A DNA stretch of 64,000 nt from Vibrio furnissii CIP 102972 (GTDB lineage Bacteria; Pseudomonadota; Gammaproteobacteria; Enterobacterales; Vibrionaceae): contig NZ_ACZP01000013.1 of NCBI RefSeq assembly GCF_000176175.1, positions 372,001 through 436,000 of the forward strand, given 5' to 3'. The notes below the pieces were generated by a model. The model worked only from the letters and a program-made list of their open reading frames with translations, searched no databases and was not told the DNA's origin. This document shows positions 1 through 9,431 of the stretch, one piece after another. The first letter of the stretch is position 1; every line of letters starts with the position of its first letter. The position numbers and the translations under genes are program-made.

Positions 1-1746
1 GGCGCGACGGTCATTGCGGTCACCGCGTTTGCTCCGATTGGTTTGTCGGAAGATTCCACCGGTGAATATTGTGGCACGTTATTCACTGTGTTGCTGATTT
101 CGCTGATGTTGAGCTGGTTTACCGCGATCTCCCTGACCCCATTTTTTGCCGATATCTTTTTCCGTGGTCAGAAAGTCCCGCCAAGCGATGAAGAAAACGA
201 CCCGTACCAAGGGATGATTTTTGTGCTGTACAAATCGTTTCTTGAGTTCTGCATGAAACGCGCGTGGATGACGATGATTGTGTTGGTTGCGGGCATGCTT
301 GTCAGCTTGTACGGGTTTACTTTGGTGAAGCAGGCGTTCTTTCCATCGTCAACCACACCGATGTTTATGGTGGATGTATGGATGCCGGAAGGCACCGACA
401 TTCGTGCCACCAACGAGACGTTGCAGAAACTGGAACATTGGTTGGCCGAACAAGATGAAGCGGAAGCGGTCACCACCACGGCGGGCAAAGGTTTGCAGCG
501 TTTCATGTTGACTTACTCGCCGGAAAAAAGTTACGCCGCTTACGGTGAAATCACCACACGTGCAGCCAGCTACGACAGCTTGGCACCGCTGATGCAGCGG
601 TTTCGCGCTCACCTTGATGCCAATTATCCGGAAATTAACTACAAGCTGAAACAGATTGAATTGGGGCCAGGGGGCGGCGCGAAGATTGAAGCGCGTTTGG
701 TTGGCTCGGATCCCACCATCCTTCGTGGCATTGCCGCACAAGTGATGGACATCATGTATGCCGATTCGGGAGCCTACAACATTCGTCATGATTGGCGTGA
801 ACGCACCAAAGTGTTGGAGCCGCAATTTAACGAAAGCCAAGCACGACGTTACGGCATCACAAAATCGGATGTGGATGAATTCTTGGCCATGTCGTTTTCG
901 GGCAAAACCATTGGGGTATATCGTGACGGCACCACCTTAATGCCGATTGTGGCGCGGCTGCCAGAAGCAGAACGGGTGGATATTCGCAACATCGAAGGGA
1001 TGAAAATTTGGAGCCCTGCGCTGAGTGAATACATTCCGCTGCAACAAGTGACACTCGGGTATGAGATGTTGTGGGAAGATCCGCTGGTGGTGCGTAAAAA
1101 TCGCAAGCGCATTTTGACGGTCATGGCGGATCCGGATCTGCTGGGGGAAGAGACGGCAGCAACGTTGCAAAAACGCCTTCAACCCCAAATCGAAGCGATT
1201 CAACTGCCGCCGGGCTATTCGTTGGAGTGGGGCGGGGAATATGAATCGTCTCACGATGCGCAGGAATCGCTATTCCAGACCATGCCGATGGGCTACCTGT
1301 TCATGTTCCTTATCACGGTTTTCTTGTTCAACTCCGTGAAAGAACCGCTGATTGTTTGGTTAACGGTCCCGCTGGCGGTGATTGGGGTGACGACGGGGTT
1401 ATTGGCACTCAACACGCCGTTTGGTTTCATGGCGCTGCTCGGGTTTCTGAGTTTGTCGGGCATGCTGCTGAAAAACGGCATTGTGCTGCTGGATCAAATA
1501 GAGATCGAAATGCATTCAGGCAAAGACCCGTATTTGGCGGTCGTTGATGCATCGCTCAGTCGTGTACGCCCTGTGTGTATGGCGGCTATTACCACCATTT
1601 TGGGGATGATTCCTTTGTTGCCGGATATTTTCTTTCGTCCGATGGCAGTCACCATCATGTTTGGTCTCGGTTTCGCGACAGTGTTGACCTTAATTGTGGT
1701 GCCGGTGTTGTATAGATTGTTCCACCATGTCAAAGTACCTGATTAA
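1..1746 (+). CDS. RND-family multidrug efflux permease, C-terminal part (5' end outside window)
   Basis: The reading frame is open from base 1, so this is the last 581 residues of an inner-membrane RND pump of about 1,000 residues, and the TTG at 43 is not its start. The visible part begins in the middle transmembrane bundle (GLSEDSTGEYCGTLF, then a hydrophobic stretch ending in SLTPFFADIF), runs through the second large periplasmic porter/docking loop, and ends in the last transmembrane cluster (FMALLGFLSLSGMLLKNGIVLLD and the C-terminal VVPVLYRLF). By family, such pumps use the proton gradient to expel drugs, bile salts or dyes with a periplasmic adaptor and a TolC channel; those partners would lie upstream. 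The substrate cannot be told from this fragment. It stops at 1744-1746, 62 bases before tag. Confidence 0.9.
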   Translation, partial: GATVIAVTAFAPIGLSEDSTGEYCGTLFTVLLISLMLSWFTAISLTPFFADIFFRGQKVPPSDEENDPYQGMIFVLYKSFLEFCMKRAWMTMIVLVAGMLVSLYGFTLVKQAFFPSSTTPMFMVDVWMPEGTDIRATNETLQKLEHWLAEQDEAEAVTTTAGKGLQRFMLTYSPEKSYAAYGEITTRAASYDSLAPLMQRFRAHLDANYPEINYKLKQIELGPGGGAKIEARLVGSDPTILRGIAAQVMDIMYADSGAYNIRHDWRERTKVLEPQFNESQARRYGITKSDVDEFLAMSFSGKTIGVYRDGTTLMPIVARLPEAERVDIRNIEGMKIWSPALSEYIPLQQVTLGYEMLWEDPLVVRKNRKRILTVMADPDLLGEETAATLQKRLQPQIEAIQLPPGYSLEWGGEYESSHDAQESLFQTMPMGYLFMFLITVFLFNSVKEPLIVWLTVPLAVIGVTTGLLALNTPFGFMALLGFLSLSGMLLKNGIVLLDQIEIEMHSGKDPYLAVVDASLSRVRPVCMAAITTILGMIPLLPDIFFRPMAVTIMFGLGFATVLTLIVVPVLYRLFHHVKVPD

Positions 1747-1808
1747 ATGAACAGGTATTTCAAGCGGCCTCTTTGAAGGCCGTTTGTGTCAGTGGCGAAA
1801 GGACAACA

Positions 1809-2369
1809 ATGACAACACACGATACAACTTGCGCGTGGGCGATGAACCATCCATTGGAACGTGAATATCACGATGCAGAATGGGGAAAGCCAGTACACGA
1901 CGATCAAACGCTGTTTGAATTTCTGACTTTGGAAGGCGCGCAAGCCGGGCTGAGTTGGATCACCATTTTGCGTAAACGAGAAGGTTATCGACAGGCGTTT
2001 GAAAATTACGACATTGCCAAGTTAGCGCAATATGATGAATCGCATGTCGAAGCGATCATTGCGGGTTACGATGTGGTGAAACACCGTGGCAAAATCGCTT
2101 CGGTTTTTTCCAATGCGCGAGCCACGTTAGCACTGCAAGCGGAGTTCGGTTCGTTGGATGCTGCACTCTGGCAGTTTGTGAACGGGCAGCCGCAAGTGAA
2201 CCACTGGACGGAGATGAGTCAAGTACCGGTGTCGACCGAAGCGTCCAAAGCCATGAGCAAATTTCTGAAAAAACGTGGCTTTAAATTTGTGGGCGAAACG
2301 ATCTGTTATTCGTTTATGCAAGCGATGGGATTGGTGAACGATCACTTGGACAATTGTCCGAAGAAATAG
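1809..2369 (+). CDS. tag: DNA-3-methyladenine glycosylase I
   Basis: A base-excision repair enzyme that cleaves 3-methyladenine from alkylated DNA in the cytoplasm. The 186-residue product matches the family's length (about 187). It shows the hallmark Cys near residue 8 (TTCAWAM), the HDAEWG motif, the GLSWITIL segment and the C-terminal HLDNC; these Cys/His residues form the structural zinc site of Tag. I chose the ATG at 1809, preceded by AAGGA, over an upstream in-frame ATG at 1773, because the longer version only adds a non-conserved dozen residues. It appears monocistronic and ends in a bidirectional hairpin shared with metC. Confidence 0.95.
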   Translation: MTTHDTTCAWAMNHPLEREYHDAEWGKPVHDDQTLFEFLTLEGAQAGLSWITILRKREGYRQAFENYDIAKLAQYDESHVEAIIAGYDVVKHRGKIASVFSNARATLALQAEFGSLDAALWQFVNGQPQVNHWTEMSQVPVSTEASKAMSKFLKKRGFKFVGETICYSFMQAMGLVNDHLDNCPKK

Positions 2370-2400
2370 TGTGAACGATCGGCATTGAGAATCGACATTG

Positions 2401-2426
2401 AAAAAGGGAGCATTGCTCCCTTTTTT
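2401..2426. terminator. Bidirectional intrinsic terminator between tag and metC
   Basis: A-run, GGGAGC, loop ATT, GCTCCC, T-run. The stem is flanked by runs of A and T, so it can end both the plus-strand tag transcript and the minus-strand metC transcript that converge here. Confidence 0.85.
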
Positions 2427-2471
2427 GCCTTCATCGGCGCTTGTTATCTCTGCGCCTACTTCTGAACCAGC

Positions 2472-3677
2472 TTATGCCGTCGCTTCATGTTCGAGAATTA
2501 CGGCGTTGTAACGCGCCAGACCCGCTTCTAGATCCGCAATCAAATCATTCACATCTTCCAGCCCAATGTGTAGGCGAATCAAGGTGCCTTCAAAGTTTGG
2601 ATTAGCGATAGTACGTAAGCTGTTGAAGCTCTTGGGTTCGTTGGCCAGAATCAGGCTTTCGAAACCGCCCCATGAATAGCCCATGCTAAAGTGCTGCATG
2701 CCATCCAGGAGCGCCGTTGTCGCTTTGGGATAACTGCTTTTTAGCACAAATGAGAACAAGCCATTGCCGCCAGTGAAATCACGTTTGAAGATGTCGTGCC
2801 CCGGACAACTTGGCAGCGCGGGGTGGCGCACATGATCTACTTCTGGACGCTCTGCCAGCCACTGCGCCACTTTCAAACTGTTTTCAGCGTGCTGACGCAG
2901 GCGGACGTCTAGCGTGCGAATGCCACGCAGCCCCAAATAAGCGTCATCGGGTGAAACGCATTGGCCCATCAGGTAGCTCTGCTCACGCAGTTGGTCCCAG
3001 TATTTCTCACTGGCGACTGCGGTGCCCAACATCACATCCGAGTGACCCACGATGTATTTGGTTGCCGCTTGAATTGAAATGTCCACGCCATGCTCAAAGG
3101 GGGAGAAGTTCACGCCTGCACCCCACGTGTTATCGAGCATCACAATGATGTCGTGTTCGTGAGCGATGCGTGCCAGCGTCGGAACATCTTGCACTTCCAT
3201 GGTGATCGAGCCGGGTGATTCGGTGAACAACACTTTGGTGTTCGGCTGGATCAAAGTACGAATCTCTTCGCCAATCATTGGATCGTAATAGGTGGTTTCA
3301 ACGCCGAATTTCTTCAGAATTTTGTCACAAAAATCGCGGGTGGGTTCATAACAGGTATCCACCATCAATAGATGATCGCCGGATTCTACAAACGAAAGAA
3401 TCGCGTTGCTGATGGCTGCTGTGCCGCAAGGGTAGAGCGCGCACCCTGCGCCGCCTTCGATGTCGACCATCGCGTCTTGAAAGGCAAAATGAGTCGTGGT
3501 GCCGCGACGTCCGTAGAATAGAGTTTTGTTGGCGCGGTTAATGGTCGCGTGGTTTTTCTCTGCGACGGTATTAAATACGACGGTTGAAGCCCGTTGTACG
3601 GGCGGGTTGACCACGCCGTTCGTCCATTTTTTATTGCGGCCGGCGGTGATGAGTTTGGTCTTTTTGCCTTCTGACAT
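2472..3677 (-). CDS. metC: Cystathionine beta-lyase
   Basis: A PLP enzyme of the Cys/Met metabolism family that splits cystathionine into homocysteine, pyruvate and ammonia in methionine synthesis. The 401-residue protein carries the FYGRRGT substrate/cofactor segment (residues 55-61), the YPCGTAA loop and the PLP-binding lysine at about K207 in QAATKYIVGHSDV. The SHSD-type context (here GHSDVMLG) is typical of MetC rather than MetB. The start is ATG at 3677, preceded by AAGGA. Its own promoter must lie in the 81-bp gap after cls, which contains a perfect 12-bp palindrome (GCATTTAAATGC, 3727-3738). I found no convincing tandem MetJ box there. Confidence 0.93.
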   Translation of the reverse strand: MSEGKKTKLITAGRNKKWTNGVVNPPVQRASTVVFNTVAEKNHATINRANKTLFYGRRGTTTHFAFQDAMVDIEGGAGCALYPCGTAAISNAILSFVESGDHLLMVDTCYEPTRDFCDKILKKFGVETTYYDPMIGEEIRTLIQPNTKVLFTESPGSITMEVQDVPTLARIAHEHDIIVMLDNTWGAGVNFSPFEHGVDISIQAATKYIVGHSDVMLGTAVASEKYWDQLREQSYLMGQCVSPDDAYLGLRGIRTLDVRLRQHAENSLKVAQWLAERPEVDHVRHPALPSCPGHDIFKRDFTGGNGLFSFVLKSSYPKATTALLDGMQHFSMGYSWGGFESLILANEPKSFNSLRTIANPNFEGTLIRLHIGLEDVNDLIADLEAGLARYNAVILEHEATA

Positions 3678-3758
3678 TTGCGATCCTTGTCTGGAATTAC
3701 GAATGTCCTATTTAAAGCATGGAGCTGCATTTAAATGCAACCCCATGGCACAAAAAGA

Positions 3759-5213
3759 TTAAAGAAGCGGGTTGAAAAGGTAGAACAGGCGTTCTAAGAA
3801 GCGATGTCCCAGCGAGCGCGTCTCCCACGTCTCGTGATCAATGGCGCGTGATTGCTCGATATAGTTTTGCTGTTGCCAGTAAAGTTGTTGTGTGAACTCT
3901 TCGTCATCCACGGCCAGCGTCACTTCAAAGTTGAGCCATAAACTGCGCATGTCGAGGTTGACCGTACCAACCAGACAGAATTGACGATCAATGACCACCG
4001 ATTTGGTGTGCAGCAGGCCGCCATGAAATTCATAAATTTTCACGCCCGCTTCCAGCAGTTCGCCATAGAAGGCGCGCGACGCCCATTGCACCATAAATGA
4101 ATCGTTTTTTTGCGGAATGATCAGTTCAACATTGATACCGCGTTGTGCGGTCATTTTTAGTGTGGCCAGCAAGTCGGCGCTCGGGACGAAATATGGCGTG
4201 GTGATGCGTACGGAGGCATTGGCCTGATTGATGGCAAGGGTCAGCACCTGAGAAATCAGATTCTCTGGCATGCCAGGGCCGGAAGGCACAACTTGCACGG
4301 GGTGCTTGGGCATGCGTGGATCCAAACGGCATTCCGGCACGTTTGGCATTTGCCGCTCACCAGTTTCAAATTCCCAATCCCAACAATGGATGGCGGATAA
4401 CACGTTCACCGACGGGCCGGTAATGCGCACCATAATATCAATCCACTGACCAACACCGGAATCTTGTTTGAAGTATGCCGGGTCGACCAAGTTCATTGAG
4501 CCGGTGTAGGCAATGGTGTCGTCGATGACGATAATTTTGCGATGTTGGCGAAGGTCGAGACGACGCAGGAAAATACGCCACGGGCTCACTTCCAAGGCTT
4601 GAATCACCTGAATGCCCGCATCTTGCATCATGCTGTACCAGTGGCTACGAAAGAACCTCGGACTGCCTGCTGAATCGAGTAGCAGTTTGACGTCGACGCC
4701 ACGCTTCGACGCCTGGATCAGCGCAGAAGCCACGGAATCGGCAAGGCCGCCCGGGTGCCAGATGTAAAACACCATGCGAATACTTTGCTGCGCCTGTTCT
4801 ATGTCTTCAATAATGGAATGCAGAATTTCGTTGGGCGAGTTTTGCAGTGACAGCGTGTTGCCGCTTAGTGCGGGAATGCCCATGCGATGGTTACACAGTT
4901 CATCAATTTTATAGATGTGCGCGCCCACGCCTTCCAGTGTGTGGGCTTGGCAATCGTTCAGTGAACGGAACCATGTTCCAAACGGCTTAAACATTTCTTT
5001 GGCACGTTCAGCGCGCTTGCGGCCTAAATTGAGTTCGCCAATGAGGAAATAACAAATCACGCCGACAATGGGCAGGATGTAGATCACCATCAACCAAGCC
5101 AGTGAAACACTCACTGCGCGTCGTTTTAATACGACACGAAGCGTGACCCCTGCGACCAAGAACCAATATATCGCGATGCCCGCGAGCGTTAAGAAGTGAT
5201 AAATCTTATCCAT
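3759..5213 (-). CDS. cls: Cardiolipin synthase (phospholipase D family)
   Basis: Makes cardiolipin at the inner membrane by phosphatidyl transfer between two phosphatidylglycerols. The 484-residue protein has two N-terminal membrane segments (about residues 5-28 and 37-58) followed by two PLD domains, each with an HKD motif: HRKIIVIDD at about residue 224 and HTKSVVIDR at about residue 401. Length and layout match ClsA. The start at 5213 has no strong Shine-Dalgarno sequence. The gene is followed 81 bases downstream by metC on the same strand, so the two may be partly co-transcribed. Confidence 0.92.
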   Translation of the reverse strand: MDKIYHFLTLAGIAIYWFLVAGVTLRVVLKRRAVSVSLAWLMVIYILPIVGVICYFLIGELNLGRKRAERAKEMFKPFGTWFRSLNDCQAHTLEGVGAHIYKIDELCNHRMGIPALSGNTLSLQNSPNEILHSIIEDIEQAQQSIRMVFYIWHPGGLADSVASALIQASKRGVDVKLLLDSAGSPRFFRSHWYSMMQDAGIQVIQALEVSPWRIFLRRLDLRQHRKIIVIDDTIAYTGSMNLVDPAYFKQDSGVGQWIDIMVRITGPSVNVLSAIHCWDWEFETGERQMPNVPECRLDPRMPKHPVQVVPSGPGMPENLISQVLTLAINQANASVRITTPYFVPSADLLATLKMTAQRGINVELIIPQKNDSFMVQWASRAFYGELLEAGVKIYEFHGGLLHTKSVVIDRQFCLVGTVNLDMRSLWLNFEVTLAVDDEEFTQQLYWQQQNYIEQSRAIDHETWETRSLGHRFLERLFYLFNPLL

Positions 5214-5554
5214 GCGTCAACTTTTGTGAAAAACGTCTTCTGGGATAGTAAAGCGAAAGCATAAGGGAAGAAAGGAAACGACCGAAAATAATATGAAACA
5301 AATGCCACAGATTAGTTGCTAATTGTGTATCAATGCAGAGAGAAGTAATGGCAGGGCGTTTAAAAAAGCAACAGATAATCTATAAAAGGGCAGATATAGA
5401 CGAAAAATAGACTGTTTGGACTTCCAATTTTATTCTTAAACTGGTCTACTTGCTACACCTCTGCTGTGAGTCGGATTTTTTGTGGTTGTACATTTTATTT
5501 TACACCCGTATTTGGCCGCACGCAGTACAACAAATTAGATTGGTAGTAAGTAGC
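5214..5554. other. Divergent intergenic region, cls / sodium symporter
   Basis: A 341-bp AT-rich gap holding the promoters of two divergent genes. It includes TATAAAAGG and GATATAGACG-like AT-rich stretches around 5390-5410 that could serve as a -10 region for the plus-strand gene. I see no ORF with a Shine-Dalgarno sequence, no terminator and no long inverted repeat. Confidence 0.4.
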
Positions 5555-6889
5555 ATGGCGAGTAGTTCACGCGGTCAATTCACTTCACGATTTGGCTTCA
5601 TTATGGCAGCAGCGGGTTCCGCTGTAGGTCTTGGTAACGTTTGGGGATTCCCAACACAGGCAGCAAGTAACGGCGGCGCAGTCTTTTTGATTGTGTACCT
5701 TTTGATGGTGTTCCTGTTGGCATTTCCCATGCTGGTCGCGGAACTGACCATTGGTCGTTACGGTCAATCCAACCCAATTCGTTCGTTCAATGCGGCATGG
5801 CCAAAAGGCAAAGCGGGCGCAATTCTGCTCGGCGTGATTGGCATGATTGTCGTGTCGCTCATTCTCAGCTTTTACGCGATCGTGGCCGGCTGGTTGGTCG
5901 GCTCATTCTTTAACAGCGGTTTGGATCTGTTTGGCCTCGATAGCGCAGGTCACTGGCTGACCACTTTTGGCACGGAACGTAACCTTGTGCTGATGATTGC
6001 CTTTATGGCACTCACCATGTTCGTGGTGCGCAACGGTGTGGCGAACGGGATTGAGAAGTGGTCAACGCGTTTGATGCCTTTGCTGTTCGTACTGTTTGGT
6101 CTGCTGACGATTTATATCTTCACGCAGGACGGCGCATGGGAAGGTCTGAAAATGTATCTGGTTCCAGATATCTCTCACTTCACGCCAAAACTGGTGGTGA
6201 GCGCGATGGGCCAGGCTTTCTTCTCGCTGTCTCTGGGTGTGTGTGTGATGACCACGTACGGTTCTTACTTGAAGAAAGACACCAACTTGCCAAAAACAGC
6301 AGCGCAAGTGGCGCTGATTGATACCGGCGTTGCGTTCATTGCGGGTCTGATGGTGTTGCCAGCGATGTTTGTGGCGAAACACAACGGCGTGCAGATTTTC
6401 TCGGACACGGGTGAGCTGCTGAACTCTGACACCTTGGTGTTTACGGTTCTGCCGGCCATGTTTGATACCATGGGTGTGATGGGCGCGGTGATTGGCTTGG
6501 TGTTCTTCTTGCTGATGATCATTGCTGCGTTAACTTCATCTATCTCGATGCTGGAAGTGCCGGTGGCGTGTGCGACGGAAGAATTGAAGCAGAGCCGCAC
6601 GACCGCGGTGCTCTGGATCGGCGGTCTAGTGACCATCGTGTCTGCGGTCATCGTGATGAACTTCTCAAGCCTGTTTGGCTTGGTGATTCAGTTCACCACC
6701 GTTTACTCACAACCAATCATTGCACTGTTGATTACGCTGCTGGTGGGTTGGATTTGGAACCGTAACCAGATTCTAAATGAGCTGAAACAGGGCTATCCAG
6801 AGATTGAAAACAGCTGGTTCTGGAAAGTTTGGCCAATCTACGTACGCCTTGTTTGTCCGGTACTGATGCTGTTGGTGTTCTTCGCGTAA
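5555..6889 (+). CDS. Sodium-dependent transporter, NSS (SLC6-like) family
   Basis: A 444-residue inner-membrane protein with about 11-12 hydrophobic segments. The N-terminus RGQFTSRFGFIMAAAGSAVGLGNVWGFP is the signature of bacterial neurotransmitter:sodium symporters (the TM1 sodium- and substrate-binding region with GSAVGLGNVW). By family it imports an amino acid or related amine with Na+; the substrate is not predictable here. I start at ATG 5555, where family similarity begins, instead of the in-frame ATG at 5450, which would add 35 atypical residues. A strong hairpin terminator follows. Confidence 0.88.
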   Translation: MASSSRGQFTSRFGFIMAAAGSAVGLGNVWGFPTQAASNGGAVFLIVYLLMVFLLAFPMLVAELTIGRYGQSNPIRSFNAAWPKGKAGAILLGVIGMIVVSLILSFYAIVAGWLVGSFFNSGLDLFGLDSAGHWLTTFGTERNLVLMIAFMALTMFVVRNGVANGIEKWSTRLMPLLFVLFGLLTIYIFTQDGAWEGLKMYLVPDISHFTPKLVVSAMGQAFFSLSLGVCVMTTYGSYLKKDTNLPKTAAQVALIDTGVAFIAGLMVLPAMFVAKHNGVQIFSDTGELLNSDTLVFTVLPAMFDTMGVMGAVIGLVFFLLMIIAALTSSISMLEVPVACATEELKQSRTTAVLWIGGLVTIVSAVIVMNFSSLFGLVIQFTTVYSQPIIALLITLLVGWIWNRNQILNELKQGYPEIENSWFWKVWPIYVRLVCPVLMLLVFFA

Positions 6890-6907
6890 ACACGACAAGA
6901 TTGAAAT

Positions 6908-6938
6908 GAAAGCCACTTGGGGAAAACCAGTGGCTTTT
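6908..6938 (+). terminator. Intrinsic terminator after the sodium symporter
   Basis: AAAGCCACTTGG, a short loop, then CCAGTGGCTTTTTTG: a GC-rich stem (AGCCACT/AGTGGCT) followed by a T-run, immediately downstream of the stop codon at 6889. Confidence 0.85.
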
Positions 6939-7031
6939 TTGTTTTCTATTCCGAGCCTTGTTTTATAGACCGAACTTGGTTTTACACACCGAATGCGCGC
7001 CGATTCGAAGTGCTTGCGCTTCCTTTTATTA

Positions 7032-7050
7032 AATGATAGCTATTATCATT
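7032..7050. promoter_or_regulatory. Fur box upstream of fumC
   Basis: The 19-mer AATGATAGCTATTATCATT has perfect 7-bp inverted arms (AATGATA/TATCATT) and the same length as the classical Fur box GATAATGATAATCATTATC. It sits 41-60 bases upstream of the fumC start, where bound Fur-Fe2+ would block the promoter. Regulation by Fur is inferred from the motif alone. Confidence 0.65.
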
Positions 7051-7091
7051 AAATGGTAATAAGGCTTTCATGAGACGTTAAGGAGTCTGAC

Positions 7092-8477
7092 ATGACACGA
7101 GAATTTCGGACCGAAAAAGACAGCATGGGCGAAGTGCGAGTTCCCCAAGATGCCCTGTATCAGGCGCAAACGCAGCGCGCGGTGGATAACTTTTCCATCA
7201 GTCGTTACACCATGCCGCAGCCGTTTGTTCAGGCGCTGGCGTACATTAAGCAAGCTGCGGCGGTGACCAATGCGCAGTTAGGACTGCTGGAAGGGGACAT
7301 TGCAGGGGCGATCGATGAAGCGGCGCAAAGTATCATTGATGGTCAGTACCTCGACCAGTTTCCCATCGATGTGTTCCAAACGGGTTCTGGCACCAGCTCG
7401 AATATGAATGCCAATGAAGTGATTGCGACGCTGGCCTCTCAGCATTTGCACAGTACGGTGAGTCCAAACGATCACGTTAACATGGGGCAAAGCAGCAACG
7501 ATGTGGTGCCCACCGCCATTCAGGTGAGCTGCACGCTGGAAGTGGAGCAGCGCTTATTGCCTGCACTGACACATCTCAGTACGCAACTGGCCGCAAAAAA
7601 ACAGAGTTTAGCGAACGTGGTGAAAACCGGGCGCACACACTTGATGGATGCCATGCCGATGACCTTTGAGCAAGAGCTGGGGGGATGGCAGGCGCAGATT
7701 GACCATGCGAGACACAACATTATCCACGCTATGACCGCCGTGAAAGCGCTCGCGCAAGGTGGCACAGCCGTGGGGACGGGGATCAATGCTGATCCGCGTT
7801 TCGCTGCAGCATTTGCGGATAATTTATCGCAGGCCACGCGTCTATCGTTTGTGCCAAGTGAGAACTTCTTTTTTAACCTCAGCAGTCAGGATGCGATTGT
7901 CGCGTTGTCTGGCCAATTGAAAACCACGGCGGTGGCGATGATGAAAATCGCCAACGATCTGCGCTGGATGAATTCAGGCCCGCTGGCGGGTATCGGCGAC
8001 ATTGAATTGCCAGCATTACAACCGGGCAGCTCCATCATGCCGGGGAAAGTCAACCCGGTGATCCCGGAAGCGGCCGCGATGGCGTGCGCACAGGTCATCG
8101 GCAATGACACCACTATCACCGTGGCTGGGCAGGCGGGGAATTTCCAGCTCAACGTGATGTTACCTGTGATTGCGCATAACATTCTGGAGAGCATTGAGCT
8201 GCTCGCCAACAGCGCTATTGCGTTGGCGGATAAAGCGATCGCGGGATTCACCGTCCGTGAAGATCATATCAATATTGCGCTGGGCAAGAATCCGATTCTG
8301 GTCACTGCGCTCAATCCGGTGATTGGTTATCTCAAAGCGGCAGAAATTGCCAAACAAGCCTACAAAGAAGGTCGGCCAATTATCGATGTTGCAGCGGAGA
8401 AAACGTCGCTGACTCGCCAAGAGCTCGAACACTTGCTTGACCCGGCGACGCTCGCCAAAGGTGGCATTGTCGAGTAA
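7092..8477 (+). CDS. fumC: Class II fumarate hydratase (iron-independent fumarase C)
   Basis: Interconverts fumarate and L-malate in the TCA cycle without an iron-sulphur cluster. The 461-residue protein shows the class II signature GSSIMPGKVNP at residues 312-322, the TGSGTSSNMNANEV segment and the HVNMGQSSNDVVPTA substrate-binding segment, all diagnostic of the fumarase/aspartase superfamily; the overall length fits FumC. The start at ATG 7092 is preceded by AAGGAG. The Fur box at 7032-7050 suggests induction under iron limitation, when the Fe-S fumarases fail. Transcribed alone, with no clear terminator downstream. Confidence 0.95.
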   Translation: MTREFRTEKDSMGEVRVPQDALYQAQTQRAVDNFSISRYTMPQPFVQALAYIKQAAAVTNAQLGLLEGDIAGAIDEAAQSIIDGQYLDQFPIDVFQTGSGTSSNMNANEVIATLASQHLHSTVSPNDHVNMGQSSNDVVPTAIQVSCTLEVEQRLLPALTHLSTQLAAKKQSLANVVKTGRTHLMDAMPMTFEQELGGWQAQIDHARHNIIHAMTAVKALAQGGTAVGTGINADPRFAAAFADNLSQATRLSFVPSENFFFNLSSQDAIVALSGQLKTTAVAMMKIANDLRWMNSGPLAGIGDIELPALQPGSSIMPGKVNPVIPEAAAMACAQVIGNDTTITVAGQAGNFQLNVMLPVIAHNILESIELLANSAIALADKAIAGFTVREDHINIALGKNPILVTALNPVIGYLKAAEIAKQAYKEGRPIIDVAAEKTSLTRQELEHLLDPATLAKGGIVE

Positions 8478-8727
8478 CCGCAGCGGTTCAAATGTGGCTC
8501 TGACGATGGGCAGCGAAAAGCGCCCCCCGAATCGAGCCACGTTTGACGCGACTGATCTTCACCGCTTTCACGCGAGCCATTTCACGCTATCAATGCGTTA
8601 CGCTACAAAATGGTGAATTGACCAGCAACCGAAACGGTTTGAACACGCTTTCAGCGCCCAGCGGTGGATGCATGGCTGACCTTTCACGCCAATTGAGTAT
8701 AATGAGCGTCCATTTTTGCGAGGTCGT

Positions 8728-9423
8728 ATGTTCGATATACTCTTAACCCACCCTGATTTTCTGCTGATCAACAAGCACCCCAATGTGTCCGTCCATAAAG
8801 ACGATGGTGACACGATGTTGCTGCAGGAAGTGGCGAAACAAAGCGGTGATGCGCAGCTGTATCTGGTGCACCGATTAGACAAAATGACGTCGGGCATTTT
8901 GCTGCTCGCGCGCAATGCCAAAGCCGCCAGCGAGTTGTCGAAAGGCTTTGCTGAGCGTCAGGTTGAAAAGTTCTATTTGGCGCTGGGCAGCAAAAAGCCG
9001 AAAAAGAAGCAGGGCCTGATTAGCGGCGATATGGAGCGCTCACGCCGTGCGTCGTGGAAGCTGTTGACCTCACAAACCAATCCGGCAGTCACGCAGTTTT
9101 TCTCTTTGGCTGCCGAGCCGGGCGAGCGTCTATTTCTGTGTAAACCGTACACGGGTAAAACACATCAGATCCGTGTGGCGCTTAAATCTGTCGGCTCCGG
9201 TATTGTCGGTGATCCGATCTACAATGCGGGAAATCAGGCCGACCGTGGCTATTTGCACGCATTTGCGCTGCGCTTTTCGTATGCAGGCGAGACGTACCAG
9301 TGGGTATGCGATCCACGCCATCAACCGGCGCTGGGCGAAAAATGGAACAGCGATATTGTCAGTCAGGGCATTGAATCCTGGCTAGAACCCTGGTCACTTA
9401 GTTGGCCCTCAGTGAAAAAGTAA
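8728..9423 (+). CDS. RluA-family RNA pseudouridine synthase
   Basis: Converts uridine to pseudouridine in rRNA or tRNA. The 231-residue protein contains the catalytic motif HRLDKMTSG with the aspartate at residue 51, and the YTGKTHQIRVAL segment typical of RluA-type synthases. It lacks an S4 domain, so it belongs to the short RluA subgroup; the exact RNA target is not predictable. ATG 8728 is preceded by GAGG, and I prefer it to the in-frame TTG at 8716. It lies directly upstream of a SAM methyltransferase gene on the same strand, which suggests a two-gene RNA-modification operon. Confidence 0.88.
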   Translation: MFDILLTHPDFLLINKHPNVSVHKDDGDTMLLQEVAKQSGDAQLYLVHRLDKMTSGILLLARNAKAASELSKGFAERQVEKFYLALGSKKPKKKQGLISGDMERSRRASWKLLTSQTNPAVTQFFSLAAEPGERLFLCKPYTGKTHQIRVALKSVGSGIVGDPIYNAGNQADRGYLHAFALRFSYAGETYQWVCDPRHQPALGEKWNSDIVSQGIESWLEPWSLSWPSVKK

Positions 9424-9431
9424 ACATAGCT

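Noticed and set aside
1..42. A complete RND gene starting at base 43
   Set aside because: The frame is open to base 1 and encodes conserved RND sequence; the TTG at 43 is internal.
3678..3758. MetJ operator in front of metC
   Set aside because: Only single AGAC-type matches occur, without a tandem 8-mer.
8543..8746. 67-codon plus-strand ORF between fumC and the RluA-like gene
   Set aside because: It overlaps the start of the RluA-like gene, lacks a Shine-Dalgarno sequence and looks like random sequence.
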